From Variovorax sp. E3 (lineage in GTDB: Bacteria; Pseudomonadota; Gammaproteobacteria; Burkholderiales; Burkholderiaceae_C): 64,000 nucleotides of DNA. Numbering within the stretch: the first letter of the stretch is position 1; the number at the start of each line of letters is the position of its first letter. Position numbers and translations under genes: made by a program. This document shows positions 54,507 through 64,000 of this stretch, piece after piece. The notes beneath the pieces are model-generated. The model saw only the letters and a list, made by a program, of their open reading frames with translations, did no database searches and was not told the DNA's origin. The stretch is taken from the NCBI RefSeq assembly GCF_016082275.1, contig NZ_MOWM01000003.1, forward strand, positions 81,900-145,899, given 5' to 3'.

Positions 54507-57500
54507 GCGGCGCTTTCAACGGCTTCGGCGAGCGCGCGGCTCATCGCTTCGAACTGGAACTGACGGGCCAGCACGCGCTGGGCTTCGGACCAGCCAGCGC
54601 ACTCGGGCTGCGCCGCGTCGATGGCGTCGAGCTGGTTCATGATGCCGCGGAAATAGCCGAGGCTCACGGCCTCCTCGAGCGCGCGCAGGCGCGGCAGCGA
54701 CGGGGCCTGCAAGGTGCGCGGCGCCACGGGGGCGGGCTTGGCGGCGGTGTCGGTCCATTGCAGCCCGAGGCGGCGCTCCAGCCAGTCGAGCAGCTCGGTG
54801 TGGCGCACCGGCTTGACGAAGAAGTCTTCGGGCGCAATGCCCACGTCGTTGTCGAGCCCCTTGTCGAAGGCGTTCGCCGAGACGATGGCCACCGACGCCC
54901 CGTTCAGCCCGAGCTTGCGCGCGCGCCGGATGGTCTCCCAGCCGTCGATGCCCGGCATCGCGAGGTCGACGAACATCGCATCGGGCCGGTAGCCGGCGGC
55001 GATCAGGTCCAGCGCGTCGTGGCCGCTGGCCGCGCTGCGCAGCTCGAAGCCCAGCGGCGCGAGCACATGGCCCAGCAGGTCGCGGTCGGCCTCCTCGTTG
55101 TCGACCACCAGCAGGCGCCTGCGCGGTCCTTCGTAGCCGCGCCGCGCGCGCTGCACGGGCACCGGGCGGCCGGTGCCGGCCACCGTGTCGTGCACGCGCG
55201 GAAGGAAGAGGCGCACGCAGAACAGCGAGCCTTCGCCCGGCGTGCTGCGCACCTTCATCTCGCCGCCCATCAGGTCGGTCAGCATCTTCGCGATGGTGAG
55301 CCCCAGGCCCGCGCCCGGCGCCGCCGACGCGCCCGCCGCGTTGCCGCGCGCAAAGGGCTCGAAGATGCGCTCGATGTCACCGGCGGGCATGCCCGGGCCG
55401 GTGTCCTCGATCTCGATCGACGCGAACTCGCGCGCATAGGCCAGCCGCAGCGTGACCTGCCCCGCCGCCGTGAACTTGATCGCGTTGCCCAGCAGGTTGA
55501 TGAGGATCTGCAGCACGCGCTTTTCATCGGCGCGCACCACCTCGGGCAAGGGCCCCGCCGCCTCGAAGCGGAACTGCAGCCCCTTCTCGGCCGCCTGCAG
55601 CTCGAACATGTCGGCCAGCTCGCGCAGCGTGTCGGCAAAACGCATCGGCCGCGCGTGCAGCGTGAGCTTGCCGGCCTCGATGTGCGCAATGGCCAGCGTG
55701 CCTTCGATCAGCGACAGCAGATGCTCGCCGCCGCGCTTGATGACGGCCACCGCCTGCTGACGGTGCGGCGGCACCGACGGGTCTTCGCCCATCAGCTGCG
55801 CGTAGCCCAGGATGCTGTTGAGCGGCGTGCGCAGCTCGTGGCTGATGGCGCTGATGTAGCGGCTCTTGGCCTGGTTGGCCTGGTCGGCCGCCTGCTTGGC
55901 GAGCTCGGCCGCGAGCTTGGCGTGCTCCGCGATCTCGCGGGCCTCGTCGGCAGTCTGCTTGGCGGCTTGCAGCGCACGGTCGGTCTCGCGGTGCAGCGCG
56001 ATCTCGCGCACCAGCAGGTGGGTCTGGCGGTTCGATTCTTCCTGCGCCACCTTGCGGCTCTGGTGCGCCAGCACCAGCCACCACGCGACGATGCCCGCGA
56101 TGACCAGCAGCGCCATGTAGGCCTTGAGAAAACCCGAGCGCAGCGAAGACTGCTGCACGCCCGCCAGCGCCGCCGCCACGTCGGCCTGCGAGGCCAGCGC
56201 CAGCGCGCCTTCGCCGAACGCGCGCAGCTCCTGCTGGTAGAGCACGCCGAACACCACCGCCAGCAGCGGCACGATGACCAGCATCAGCAGCAGGAAGTGG
56301 CCGAGCCCCGTGTCCAGGTAGCGCCAGCTGCGCCGCGGCAGCAGCCAGCGCAGCACCGCCGACCACTGCGCCGACAGGCTCGCATGCGGCTTGCACAGGT
56401 CGCCGCAGCGCGCGTCGAGCGTGCAGCACAGCGAGCAGATCGCGCCCTGGTAGGCGGGGCAATGGGCCATGTCGGGCCCTTCGTACTCGCGCTCGCAGAT
56501 CACGCAGTGCTGCACCTTCAGGCGGCGGTAGCTGCCCTCGCCGCCGTTGCCGTAGTCATCGTGCTCGACCTTCGCCCAGCGCACCGCGCGGGGGCCCGGC
56601 GCGGGCGCGAACGCCACGGCGCCCTGCGCCCACGAGCCGCGCGCCAGGTAGTACTTGCCGCCCGTCGCCCACGCCAGCAGCGGCGAGGCGACCAGCGCCG
56701 TGCCCAGCGCGATCAACGCCGAGAACGCCTGCGCCAGCGGCCCGAACACACCCAGGTGCGCCGTGATCGACAGCCCCGAGGCCAGCGCCATCGCGCCCAC
56801 GCCCACCGGGTTGATGTCCCACAGGTGCGCGCGCTTGAACTCGATGCCCGGCGGCGACAGCCCCAGCGGCTTGTTGATGACCAGGTCGGCCACCACCGCC
56901 ATCATCCAGGCGATGGCGATGTTGGCGAACAGCCCGAGCACGTCGCCCAGCGCCTCGAACACGTTCATCTCCATCAGCATGAAGGCGATCAGCGCGTTGA
57001 ACACCACCCACACCACGCGCCCCGGGTGGCTGTGCGCCACGCGCGAGAAGAAGTTGCTCCACGCCAGCGAGCCCGCATAGGCGTTGGTCACGTTGATCTT
57101 GAGCTGCGAGATCACCACGAACAGCGCCGTGGCCGCCACCGCCCAGCCGTAGTTGGGAAAGACGTACTCGTAGGCCGCGAGGTACATCTGGTTCGGGTCG
57201 ACCGCGCGCTCGGCCGGCACCATGTGCTGGATGGCGAGATAGGCCAGCAGCGCCCCGCCCAGCATCTTGAACACTCCAAGCACCACCCAGCCCGGCCCGC
57301 CCGCCAGCACCCCGGCCCACCAGCGCCGCGCCGTGGCCGCGGTGCGCGCGGGCATGAAGCGCAGGTAGTCGGCCTGCTCGCCCATCTGGGTGATGAGCGC
57401 AATGCCGACCGTGAGGGCAGCGCCAAAGAGGTGCAGATCGAAGCCCTTGGTGGCCGATCGAACCCCGTTGTAGTGCACGATGCCCGCAAACGCACCAGGA

Positions 57501-58153
57501 TCGCGCACCAGCACGTAGCCGAAGGGCACGACCAGCATCAGCAGCCACAGCGGCTGGGTCCACAGCTGCAGCCGGCTGATGGCCGACACCCCGTGCGTGA
57601 CCAGCGGAATCACCACCAGCGCGCACACCAGGTAGCCCCAGACCGGCGGAATGCCCAGCGCCAGTTCCAGCGCATAGGCCATCACCGCCGCCTCGAGCGC
57701 GAAGAAGATGAAGGTGAAGCTCGCGTAGATCAGCGAGGTGAGCGTCGAGCCGATGTAGCCGAAGCCCGCGCCGCGCGTGAGCAGGTCCATGTCGACGCCG
57801 TAGCGCGCCGCGTACACACTGATCGGCAGGCCCGCCAGGAAGATGATCAGCCCCGTCGCCAGGATCGCCCAGAAGGCGTTGGCAAAGCCGTACTGCACCA
57901 GCAGCGTGGCCCCCACCGCCTCGAGGATCAGGAACGACGCCGCGCCGAACGCCGTGTTGGCCACCCGCCATTCGGACCACTTGCGAAAGCGCTGCGGGGT
58001 GTAGCGAAGGGCGTAGTCCTCCAGTGTTTCGCTGGCGACCCAGCTGTTGTAGTCGCGCCGCACCTTGACGATGCGCTGGGGCGCGTCGTCGGGGGTGGTG
58101 GGGGCTTCGGCGGGGTTCACACCGTTTCGGTGCATCTTTCGTGCCATCGGCAC
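54503..58153 (-). CDS. NCS1-type transporter fused to hybrid sensor histidine kinase
   Basis: A 1216-aa protein joining a transporter to a signalling module. Residues ~35-505 resemble the NCS1 purine/cytosine permease family, with about twelve transmembrane segments. Residues 550-587 are a cysteine cluster (Cys550, 553, 565, 573, 576, 577, 583, 587) that could bind zinc or another metal. Two more transmembrane segments (~617-637 and ~675-695) and a coiled coil (~705-765) lead to the kinase: phospho-acceptor His772 (ISHELRTPLNS), Asn890 and Asp917 (EDTGPGMP). A receiver with Asp1063 and a ~80-residue C-terminal helical tail follow. It probably senses a purine, pyrimidine or hydantoin-like compound through the transporter part; whether it also transports is unknown. 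Confidence 0.9.
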   Translation of the reverse strand: MPMARKMHRNGVNPAEAPTTPDDAPQRIVKVRRDYNSWVASETLEDYALRYTPQRFRKWSEWRVANTAFGAASFLILEAVGATLLVQYGFANAFWAILATGLIIFLAGLPISVYAARYGVDMDLLTRGAGFGYIGSTLTSLIYASFTFIFFALEAAVMAYALELALGIPPVWGYLVCALVVIPLVTHGVSAISRLQLWTQPLWLLMLVVPFGYVLVRDPGAFAGIVHYNGVRSATKGFDLHLFGAALTVGIALITQMGEQADYLRFMPARTAATARRWWAGVLAGGPGWVVLGVFKMLGGALLAYLAIQHMVPAERAVDPNQMYLAAYEYVFPNYGWAVAATALFVVISQLKINVTNAYAGSLAWSNFFSRVAHSHPGRVVWVVFNALIAFMLMEMNVFEALGDVLGLFANIAIAWMMAVVADLVINKPLGLSPPGIEFKRAHLWDINPVGVGAMALASGLSITAHLGVFGPLAQAFSALIALGTALVASPLLAWATGGKYYLARGSWAQGAVAFAPAPGPRAVRWAKVEHDDYGNGGEGSYRRLKVQHCVICEREYEGPDMAHCPAYQGAICSLCCTLDARCGDLCKPHASLSAQWSAVLRWLLPRRSWRYLDTGLGHFLLLMLVIVPLLAVVFGVLYQQELRAFGEGALALASQADVAAALAGVQQSSLRSGFLKAYMALLVIAGIVAWWLVLAHQSRKVAQEESNRQTHLLVREIALHRETDRALQAAKQTADEAREIAEHAKLAAELAKQAADQANQAKSRYISAISHELRTPLNSILGYAQLMGEDPSVPPHRQQAVAVIKRGGEHLLSLIEGTLAIAHIEAGKLTLHARPMRFADTLRELADMFELQAAEKGLQFRFEAAGPLPEVVRADEKRVLQILINLLGNAIKFTAAGQVTLRLAYAREFASIEIEDTGPGMPAGDIERIFEPFARGNAAGASAAPGAGLGLTIAKMLTDLMGGEMKVRSTPGEGSLFCVRLFLPRVHDTVAGTGRPVPVQRARRGYEGPRRRLLVVDNEEADRDLLGHVLAPLGFELRSAASGHDALDLIAAGYRPDAMFVDLAMPGIDGWETIRRARKLGLNGASVAIVSANAFDKGLDNDVGIAPEDFFVKPVRHTELLDWLERRLGLQWTDTAAKPAPVAPRTLQAPSLPRLRALEEAVSLGYFRGIMNQLDAIDAAQPECAGWSEAQRVLARQFQFEAMSRALAEAVESAA

Positions 58154-58168
58154 GGGCGCCCCCGGCGG

Positions 58169-58564
58169 TCAGGGGAGTTTGGCGAGGAGTCTGTCGAGGC
58201 GGGTGGGCGGGAGCTGGATGGCGCCGTCGTCGAGGGAGGTGTCGTAGATCAGCCAGCCGTCGTCCACCCAATGCAGCGCAACGCCGTGCTCCGTGTAGAC
58301 GCGTTCCGCGAGCAGTATCGGATCGCCCGTGCGATAGAGCCTCAGCAAGATCGTGTCGCGACTGGTGAAGACGAGTCTGGCCGTGTAGGCCCCATCTTGA
58401 ATGGGTGAAACCTCGCTCCACCATTCGTCGGGACGGTTGTCGGCCCTGAGGCGAGCCTTCACCTCGAAGCAATACTTGATGGCGAACAGGATGAACGTGG
58501 CGCAAAGCGTCCACCGGAGGACACGCCCCGCTCGCCGCAGCGCGGCGCGAATGTCGAGCCTCAT
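58169..58564 (-). CDS. Small single-pass membrane protein, candidate partner of the DUF6402-like gene
   Basis: A 131-aa protein with one N-terminal transmembrane helix (LRWTLCATFILFAIKY) and a beta-rich remainder (GAYTARLVFTSRDTILLRLY, ALHWVDDGWLIYDTS). Family not recognised. Its ATG overlaps the stop of the upstream DUF6402-like gene by 4 nt, so they are coupled; this pattern is common in effector-immunity pairs, but function is unproven. Confidence 0.65.
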   Translation of the reverse strand: MRLDIRAALRRAGRVLRWTLCATFILFAIKYCFEVKARLRADNRPDEWWSEVSPIQDGAYTARLVFTSRDTILLRLYRTGDPILLAERVYTEHGVALHWVDDGWLIYDTSLDDGAIQLPPTRLDRLLAKLP

Positions 58565-59763
58565 AGCGCCACCCTGATCGGCGTGTCGAGTTTCATGGTG
58601 AACCGGTCTGTATAGATGACGAAATCGCCGCCCTGGTTGTGCTTGCGCTGCCACGCGCGAAAGTCCGAGTTCCTGACCGGATAGAGCACGGCGTCCTTGG
58701 CATGCACGTCGCCTTGCACCACCGGATATCCGACCCATCCGATGTTCGCCAATGCCGCTGCCTCGTGAACAGGAACAATCGCCACATGGCTGCGACTCCA
58801 ATGCCCCAGGTACTGCGACGCCTCGCCCTTCTTGTCCGTGAATGTGAAGTTGTCTTTCACGTAGACGGAGACGTGAGTCACGACGGCAGCCTTGTTCTTG
58901 TGGTCGAAGTAGGCGTATGAGATCGCCGCGTAGAGATTGAAGGAACCCAGGACACAGGTCAGGTCGTCCGGCGCACCTTCGTTGAAGAGCGACTGCGTGA
59001 CGAACTGCGCCAGCTTCTGGCTGAGGGTGCCCTCCACGGGCGCCAACTGGAACTGGAACGCCTTGTGAAAACTCGGGATGTCTCCCTTGCACTCGAGCCA
59101 GGGCCAGATGTCCCGCCGGTTCCGGTACGGGCGCAGCGCGTTGGCCGCTATCTTCAGCGCAGGCGGCGTTTCGAGCTGGGACATCAGGAAGTCCAGCCCT
59201 TTCCTGGCCCTTTCGAACCTCAGCACCCAATCGATCTTGACCGAGGTGGTGTCGATCATGCTCGGCGGATAGGGCACCCCGTTCTGGTTGATGCCGTTGC
59301 GCTCGTCACCCGATGTCGGCGAGTAGTTCAACGGGCCTGCAAACCATTTGTCCATCAATTGCGCCCCGAGCGGCGCCCCCAGCTTGCGCATCGCTCCCGG
59401 AATATCCTGGATGTCGAATGGCGGAACGGTCTTCGCAGGCTCGGTTTTGTCCGCCGGTGCGGGCGGGGGCGACTTCAACCACTGCTGGAAGCGCCCCACG
59501 GCGCCGGACATTGACTCCGCAACCTTGATCGCGCCGAGTACGGCGCCGGCATAGGAGTCTTCCTTGGACTGCCTTCTGGAGGGCACTTCCATCGATTTCC
59601 GTCCGCGCCCCTCGACGCCGGTCCGCCCCTGCGCCAATGGTGGCGCCCGGTTCATCGACAGCGCAATGCCCTCACCACAAATCTCACCGGCCTGCGGCGC
59701 CCATGACCGCATGAAATTGCTCGACTTATGAAAGTCGACCTTCCCGCCAGCTTGCGACTGCAT
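58561..59763 (-). CDS. DUF6402-like protein
   Basis: A 400-aa protein whose C-terminal half resembles DUF6402 as I recall it: [34 protein letters not shown] and [19 protein letters not shown]. The N-terminal ~120 residues are low complexity with an arginine-rich stretch. Start ATG at 59763 is supported by AGGGAGG ~8 nt upstream; upstream in-frame codons lack such a site. No signal peptide or transmembrane segment is seen. Its function is unknown; a role in interbacterial antagonism is possible from its coupled membrane partner. Confidence 0.7.
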   Translation of the reverse strand: MQSQAGGKVDFHKSSNFMRSWAPQAGEICGEGIALSMNRAPPLAQGRTGVEGRGRKSMEVPSRRQSKEDSYAGAVLGAIKVAESMSGAVGRFQQWLKSPPPAPADKTEPAKTVPPFDIQDIPGAMRKLGAPLGAQLMDKWFAGPLNYSPTSGDERNGINQNGVPYPPSMIDTTSVKIDWVLRFERARKGLDFLMSQLETPPALKIAANALRPYRNRRDIWPWLECKGDIPSFHKAFQFQLAPVEGTLSQKLAQFVTQSLFNEGAPDDLTCVLGSFNLYAAISYAYFDHKNKAAVVTHVSVYVKDNFTFTDKKGEASQYLGHWSRSHVAIVPVHEAAALANIGWVGYPVVQGDVHAKDAVLYPVRNSDFRAWQRKHNQGGDFVIYTDRFTMKLDTPIRVAL

Positions 59764-59892
59764 GTTCCAGCCCTCCCTTTTTTCTTTGTGCATCCGAACG
59801 CGCCCAAAGTAGCACCGAGCCCCCGTTTCCAGCCCCTCTCGCACAGCACCCAATCACCACTTCCGTGCAATCCGTACGACTTTTGGCGAACA

Positions 59893-59908
59893 CGGCACGA
59901 CTGTTGCA
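59893..59908 (+). promoter_or_regulatory. Sigma-54 (-24/-12) promoter of the urease operon
   Basis: CGGCACGACTGTTGCA has GG (59894-59895) and GC (59906-59907) exactly 10 nt apart and fits TGGCACG-N4-TTGCW except the first base. Transcription would start near 59919, ~45 nt before ureA. It predicts control by RpoN and an activator such as NtrC. AGCACC half-sites at ~59811 and ~59845 might be activator sites. Confidence 0.75.
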
Positions 59909-59963
59909 AAGGAGTCGCTTTGCCCATAATGGCCGACTCTCCCAGCCACCCGATGCCGCTCCC

Positions 59964-60266
59964 ATGGAACTGACCCCGCGCGAAAAAGACAAGCTGCTGA
60001 TCTTCACCGCGGCGCTGCTCGCCGAACGCCGCAAGGCGCGCGGGCTGAAGCTCAACTACCCCGAAGCCATCGCGCTGATTTCCGCCGCCGTGATGGAAGG
60101 CGCGCGCGACGGCAAGAGCGTGGCCGAGCTCATGAGCGACGGGCGCGGCGTGCTGACCCGCGCCGACGTGATGGACGGCATCGCCGAGATGATTCCGGAC
60201 ATCCAGATCGAAGCCACCTTCCCCGACGGCACCAAGCTCGTGACCGTTCACCAGCCCATCGTCTGA
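59964..60266 (+). CDS. ureA: Urease gamma subunit
   Basis: Smallest structural subunit of urease, 100 aa, with [23 protein letters not shown] and [20 protein letters not shown] as in the family. First gene after the sigma-54 promoter; the ATG at 59964 has no obvious Shine-Dalgarno. ureD, usually nearby, is not in the window. Confidence 0.97.
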   Translation: MELTPREKDKLLIFTAALLAERRKARGLKLNYPEAIALISAAVMEGARDGKSVAELMSDGRGVLTRADVMDGIAEMIPDIQIEATFPDGTKLVTVHQPIV

Positions 60267-60314
60267 CGCCAGACGGAACGAAACAGAACACAGAACAAGA
60301 AGGACGCTTTCTCC

Positions 60315-60917
60315 ATGCGCAAGACCACCGCCTCCAAGACCCTCGCACTGCTCGCCGCATTGCTCCCGTTCGCAGCCAGCGCCCACGTCGGTGTCGACGG
60401 CGGCATGCACCACGGCTTCAGCACCGGCTTCCTGCACCCGTTGACCGGCGCCGACCACCTGGCCGCCATGGTCGCGGTCGGCTTCTGGAGCGCCCTGGCC
60501 GCGCGCCGCGCCTGGCCCGACCTGCTGTGGGCGCCGCTGGCCTTCGCCGGCATGCTGCTGGTGGGCGCGCTGATGGGCCTGGCCGGCGTGCAGTTGCCGG
60601 CGGTCGAGCCGATGATCGCGGCCTCGCTGCTGGTGCTGGGCCTGCTGGTGGTCACGCGCGTACACCTGCCGGCCGCGGTCGCCATGGTGGTGGTCGGCGT
60701 GTTCGCCGTCTTCCACGGCGTGGCGCACGGCTACGAGCTCGCGAGCGAGCAAGGCGCGGCCCTCACGCTGGCCGGCATGGTCTGCGCGACCGTGCTGCTG
60801 CACGTCGCGGGCATCGCCGTGGGCTGGGCGCTGCGCAACGCCAACGCATGGCTGCCGCGCGTGGCCGGCGCCGCCGTGGTGGTGCTGGGTGCGTCGCTGC
60901 TGGCCCAGGCCGTCTGA
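60315..60917 (+). CDS. HupE/UreJ-family nickel permease
   Basis: A 200-aa membrane protein with a signal peptide and ~six hydrophobic segments. The family motif near the N-terminus is [21 protein letters not shown], whose His and Asp are thought to bind metal. It lies between ureA and ureB and presumably supplies nickel for urease. ATG at 60315. Confidence 0.9.
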   Translation: MRKTTASKTLALLAALLPFAASAHVGVDGGMHHGFSTGFLHPLTGADHLAAMVAVGFWSALAARRAWPDLLWAPLAFAGMLLVGALMGLAGVQLPAVEPMIAASLLVLGLLVVTRVHLPAAVAMVVVGVFAVFHGVAHGYELASEQGAALTLAGMVCATVLLHVAGIAVGWALRNANAWLPRVAGAAVVVLGASLLAQAV

Positions 60918-60925
60918 GCACCGCC

Positions 60926-61232
60926 ATGACGCCCGGCGAACTCTTCACCGACGACGGCGAGCACACGCTCAACCCCGGCCGCCGCACCCTCACGCTGGTG
61001 GTGCAGAACACCGCCGACCGGCCGATCCAGGTCGCTCGCACTACCACTTCGCCGAGACCAACGGCGCGCTGGGCTTCGACCGCGAGGCCGCGCGCGGCAT
61101 GCGGCTGAACATCGCCTCGGGCGCGCGGTGCGCTTCGAGCCGGGGCAGCAGCGCACGGTCGAACTGGTCGACTTCTCCGGCGATCGCATCGTCTACGGCT
61201 TTCGCGGCCTGGTTCAAGGGAAACTGGAATGA
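60926..61232 (+). CDS. ureB: Urease beta subunit (two frameshifts)
   Basis: 102 aa when repaired, normal for UreB. The frame breaks at ~61034 (GGC reads as GC; repaired [12 protein letters not shown]) and ~61125 (a missing G; repaired [13 protein letters not shown]). Both fit one-base G contraction. Start [18 protein letters not shown] at 60926, 8 nt after hupE. Confidence 0.9.
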
Positions 61233-61331
61233 CCCCCAGTCTTCGCGCACTTCGTGTCGCTACGCCAACCCCCTTCCAGGGGGCGACGCCAGCGGCCCGG
61301 CAAAGCCGGTTCCGCGGCATCCCACGAAAAG
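61233..61331. repeat. Dispersed ~99-nt intergenic repeat, copy 2
   Basis: Second copy of the element at 6887-6985, filling the ureB-ureC gap. It keeps the CCGGC-AAA-GCCGG stem; the other stem is CCCCC-TTCCA-GGGGG. Location inside an operon suggests an mRNA-processing or stability role, or recent insertion. Confidence 0.8.
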
Positions 61332-61343
61332 AGGAACGCTGAG

Positions 61344-63060
<1,717 letters not shown>

Positions 63061-63157
63061 CGCGGGGGCAAGCGCCTGCTTGACAGGCTGCGTATCCTCG
63101 AAGGTATTCACGCAGTCCACGGGCGCTTCGGCGTCCACCAGCCTCATTCGCATCACC

Positions 63158-63766
63158 ATGCTCACCGCCAACAAACTCATGCCCCAGGGCCGCGGCCTCG
63201 CGCCCGTGTTGCTCAAGCGCGCCGCCACCATCGAACTCGACTGGGACATCCGCCAGAAGAGCCGTTTCGACGCCACCGATTCCCAAGGGCGCCAGATCGG
63301 CGTGTTCCTGCCGCGCGGCACGGCCGTGCGGGGTGGCGACGTGCTGGTGGCCGAAGACGGTTCGCTGGTCCGGGTGATCGCGGCGCCGCAGCCGGTGCTG
63401 CGCATCACGCACTGCACGGCCCACGGCACGCCGTTCGACCTGACGCGCGCGGCCTATCACCTGGGCAACCGGCATGTGCCGATCGAGCTCAAGCCCGACC
63501 ACTTGAAGATCGAGCCCGACCATGTGCTGGCCGACATGCTGCGCTCGATGCACCTGATCGTCGTCGCGGTCGAGGAGGCCTTCGAACCCGAGGGCGGCGC
63601 CTACGGTTCGCACGAACATTCGCACGGCGGTGGTGGCCACAGCCATGACCACGCGCACGGCAGCAGCAGCAAGGGCCCGAAGCCGCTCGTGCTGGCGCCG
63701 GAACTGCTCGACGACCATGACCATTCGCACGGTCACGATCACGGGCACCACGGTCATTCCCACTGA
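63158..63766 (+). CDS. ureE: Urease accessory protein UreE, His-rich
   Basis: Nickel-binding metallochaperone for urease maturation. The 202-aa protein has the N-terminal and metal-binding domains (LPRGTAVRGGDVLVAEDG, HLGNRHVPIELKPDHL) and a ~55-residue tail with more than 20 His residues, typical of nickel-storing UreE. A small hairpin (GCCTG/CAGGC, 63073-63087) precedes the gene. ureF and ureG should follow beyond the window. Confidence 0.94.
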   Translation: MLTANKLMPQGRGLAPVLLKRAATIELDWDIRQKSRFDATDSQGRQIGVFLPRGTAVRGGDVLVAEDGSLVRVIAAPQPVLRITHCTAHGTPFDLTRAAYHLGNRHVPIELKPDHLKIEPDHVLADMLRSMHLIVVAVEEAFEPEGGAYGSHEHSHGGGGHSHDHAHGSSSKGPKPLVLAPELLDDHDHSHGHDHGHHGHSH

Positions 63767-63827
63767 GATGAGGCTCTGCTGTTCGGTCCGTGGCGTTCGC
63801 GGTTCTTCGGGGCGCGCCCGCGCCGAC

Positions 63828-64000
63828 GGTGTGCTCTGCTCCGCGAATGTCCCCCGGCCTGCGGCCTCCTCCTTTATTTCGCTGCGCAGAGCACACCATC
63901 AGCGCGAGCGTTATGCGCAGCGGTCGTTGATCGGCGAGCACCAGCCGCGTGCCCAAGTGCACAGGGCATCGGGTGTCTCCCGCAGCGAAATAAAGGAGGA
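63828..64000. repeat. Nested inverted-repeat element at the right edge
   Basis: A perfect 20-nt inverted repeat (arms 63867-63886 and 63981-64000, TCCTCCTTTATTTCGCTGCG and its complement) spans 134 nt and touches the window end. A second perfect 12-nt repeat (63828-63839 and 63886-63897, GGTGTGCTCTGC and its complement) overlaps its left arm. No coding sequence is evident from 63767 on. It resembles a mobile or REP-type intergenic element that may continue beyond the window. Confidence 0.65.

Noticed and set aside
54473..58408. 1311-codon open frame antisense to the transporter-kinase gene
   Set aside because: High-G+C DNA leaves long open frames opposite real genes. Its translation is low-complexity Arg/His/Gln-rich and matches no fold, whereas the opposite strand encodes clear domains.
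63601..63766. Imperfect CAC/CAT repeats as a tandem DNA repeat
   Set aside because: They are explained by the His-rich UreE tail.

Overview
This window reads as chromosome of a high-G+C (roughly two thirds G+C by eye) betaproteobacterium, most likely Comamonadaceae close to Variovorax. The evidence is the product sequences and several gene orders typical of Burkholderiales: hemA-prfA-prmC-grxD, rplU-rpmA-obgE-proB, pilB-pilC-pilD-coaE with zapD-yacG, argJ next to secA with a divergent dciA, and a urease cluster containing a HupE/UreJ gene. Coding density is very high and no gene-free stretch exceeds 300 nt. No prophage, insertion sequence, rRNA or CRISPR array is visible.

Layout. 1-2.5 kb: end of a large FAD-linked oxidase, and serA. 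2.6-7.7 kb: a complete ugpBAECQ glycerol-3-phosphate / glycerophosphodiester uptake operon. 7.8-10.3 kb: a large MscS-type channel. 10.3-14.2 kb: an Lrp/AsnC regulator divergent from a three-gene ABC importer and a GNAT gene, with a promoter, a palindromic operator and a structured leader between them. 14.6-18.9 kb: hemA, prfA, prmC, grxD and a cupin. 18.9-25.2 kb: a CorC/HlyC-type membrane protein, a lytic transglycosylase, proS, rppH, a CNP1-like lipoprotein and proB. 25.2-28.3 kb: obgE, rpmA, rplU, ispB and tRNA-Pro(CGG). 28.4-36.6 kb: pilBCD, coaE, an MBOAT/SGNH O-acetylation pair, zapD and yacG. 36.6-40.5 kb: two tandem OafA-like acyltransferases. 40.6-46.5 kb: mutT, a DUF815 ATPase, argJ, secA and dciA. 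46.5-52.7 kb: an amino-acid metabolism locus with an ornithine-cyclodeaminase-family enzyme, two fold-type-II PLP enzymes, a DauR-like regulator, a Bug-type binding protein and a LysR regulator. 53.5-58.2 kb: a two-component system whose 1216-aa kinase is fused to a complete NCS1-type transporter. 58.2-59.8 kb: a DUF6402-like gene with a small membrane partner. 59.9-63.8 kb: urease genes ureA, hupE/ureJ, ureB, ureC and ureE behind a near-consensus sigma-54 promoter.

The most interesting points are the transporter-kinase fusion beside a sigma-54-driven urease operon; the DauR-like locus with repeated TGGA-N-TCCA palindromes shared by its promoters; the O-acetylation genes around zapD-yacG; and two kinds of intergenic repeat (one present twice, one at the right edge).

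A quality warning applies to the whole window. Nine otherwise intact genes, including hemA and ureC, are broken at eleven places. Every break is repaired by restoring one base (two in ureC), mostly in short G or C runs. This looks like systematic base-calling contraction, not gene decay, so these genes are annotated here as functional CDS with suspected sequence errors.
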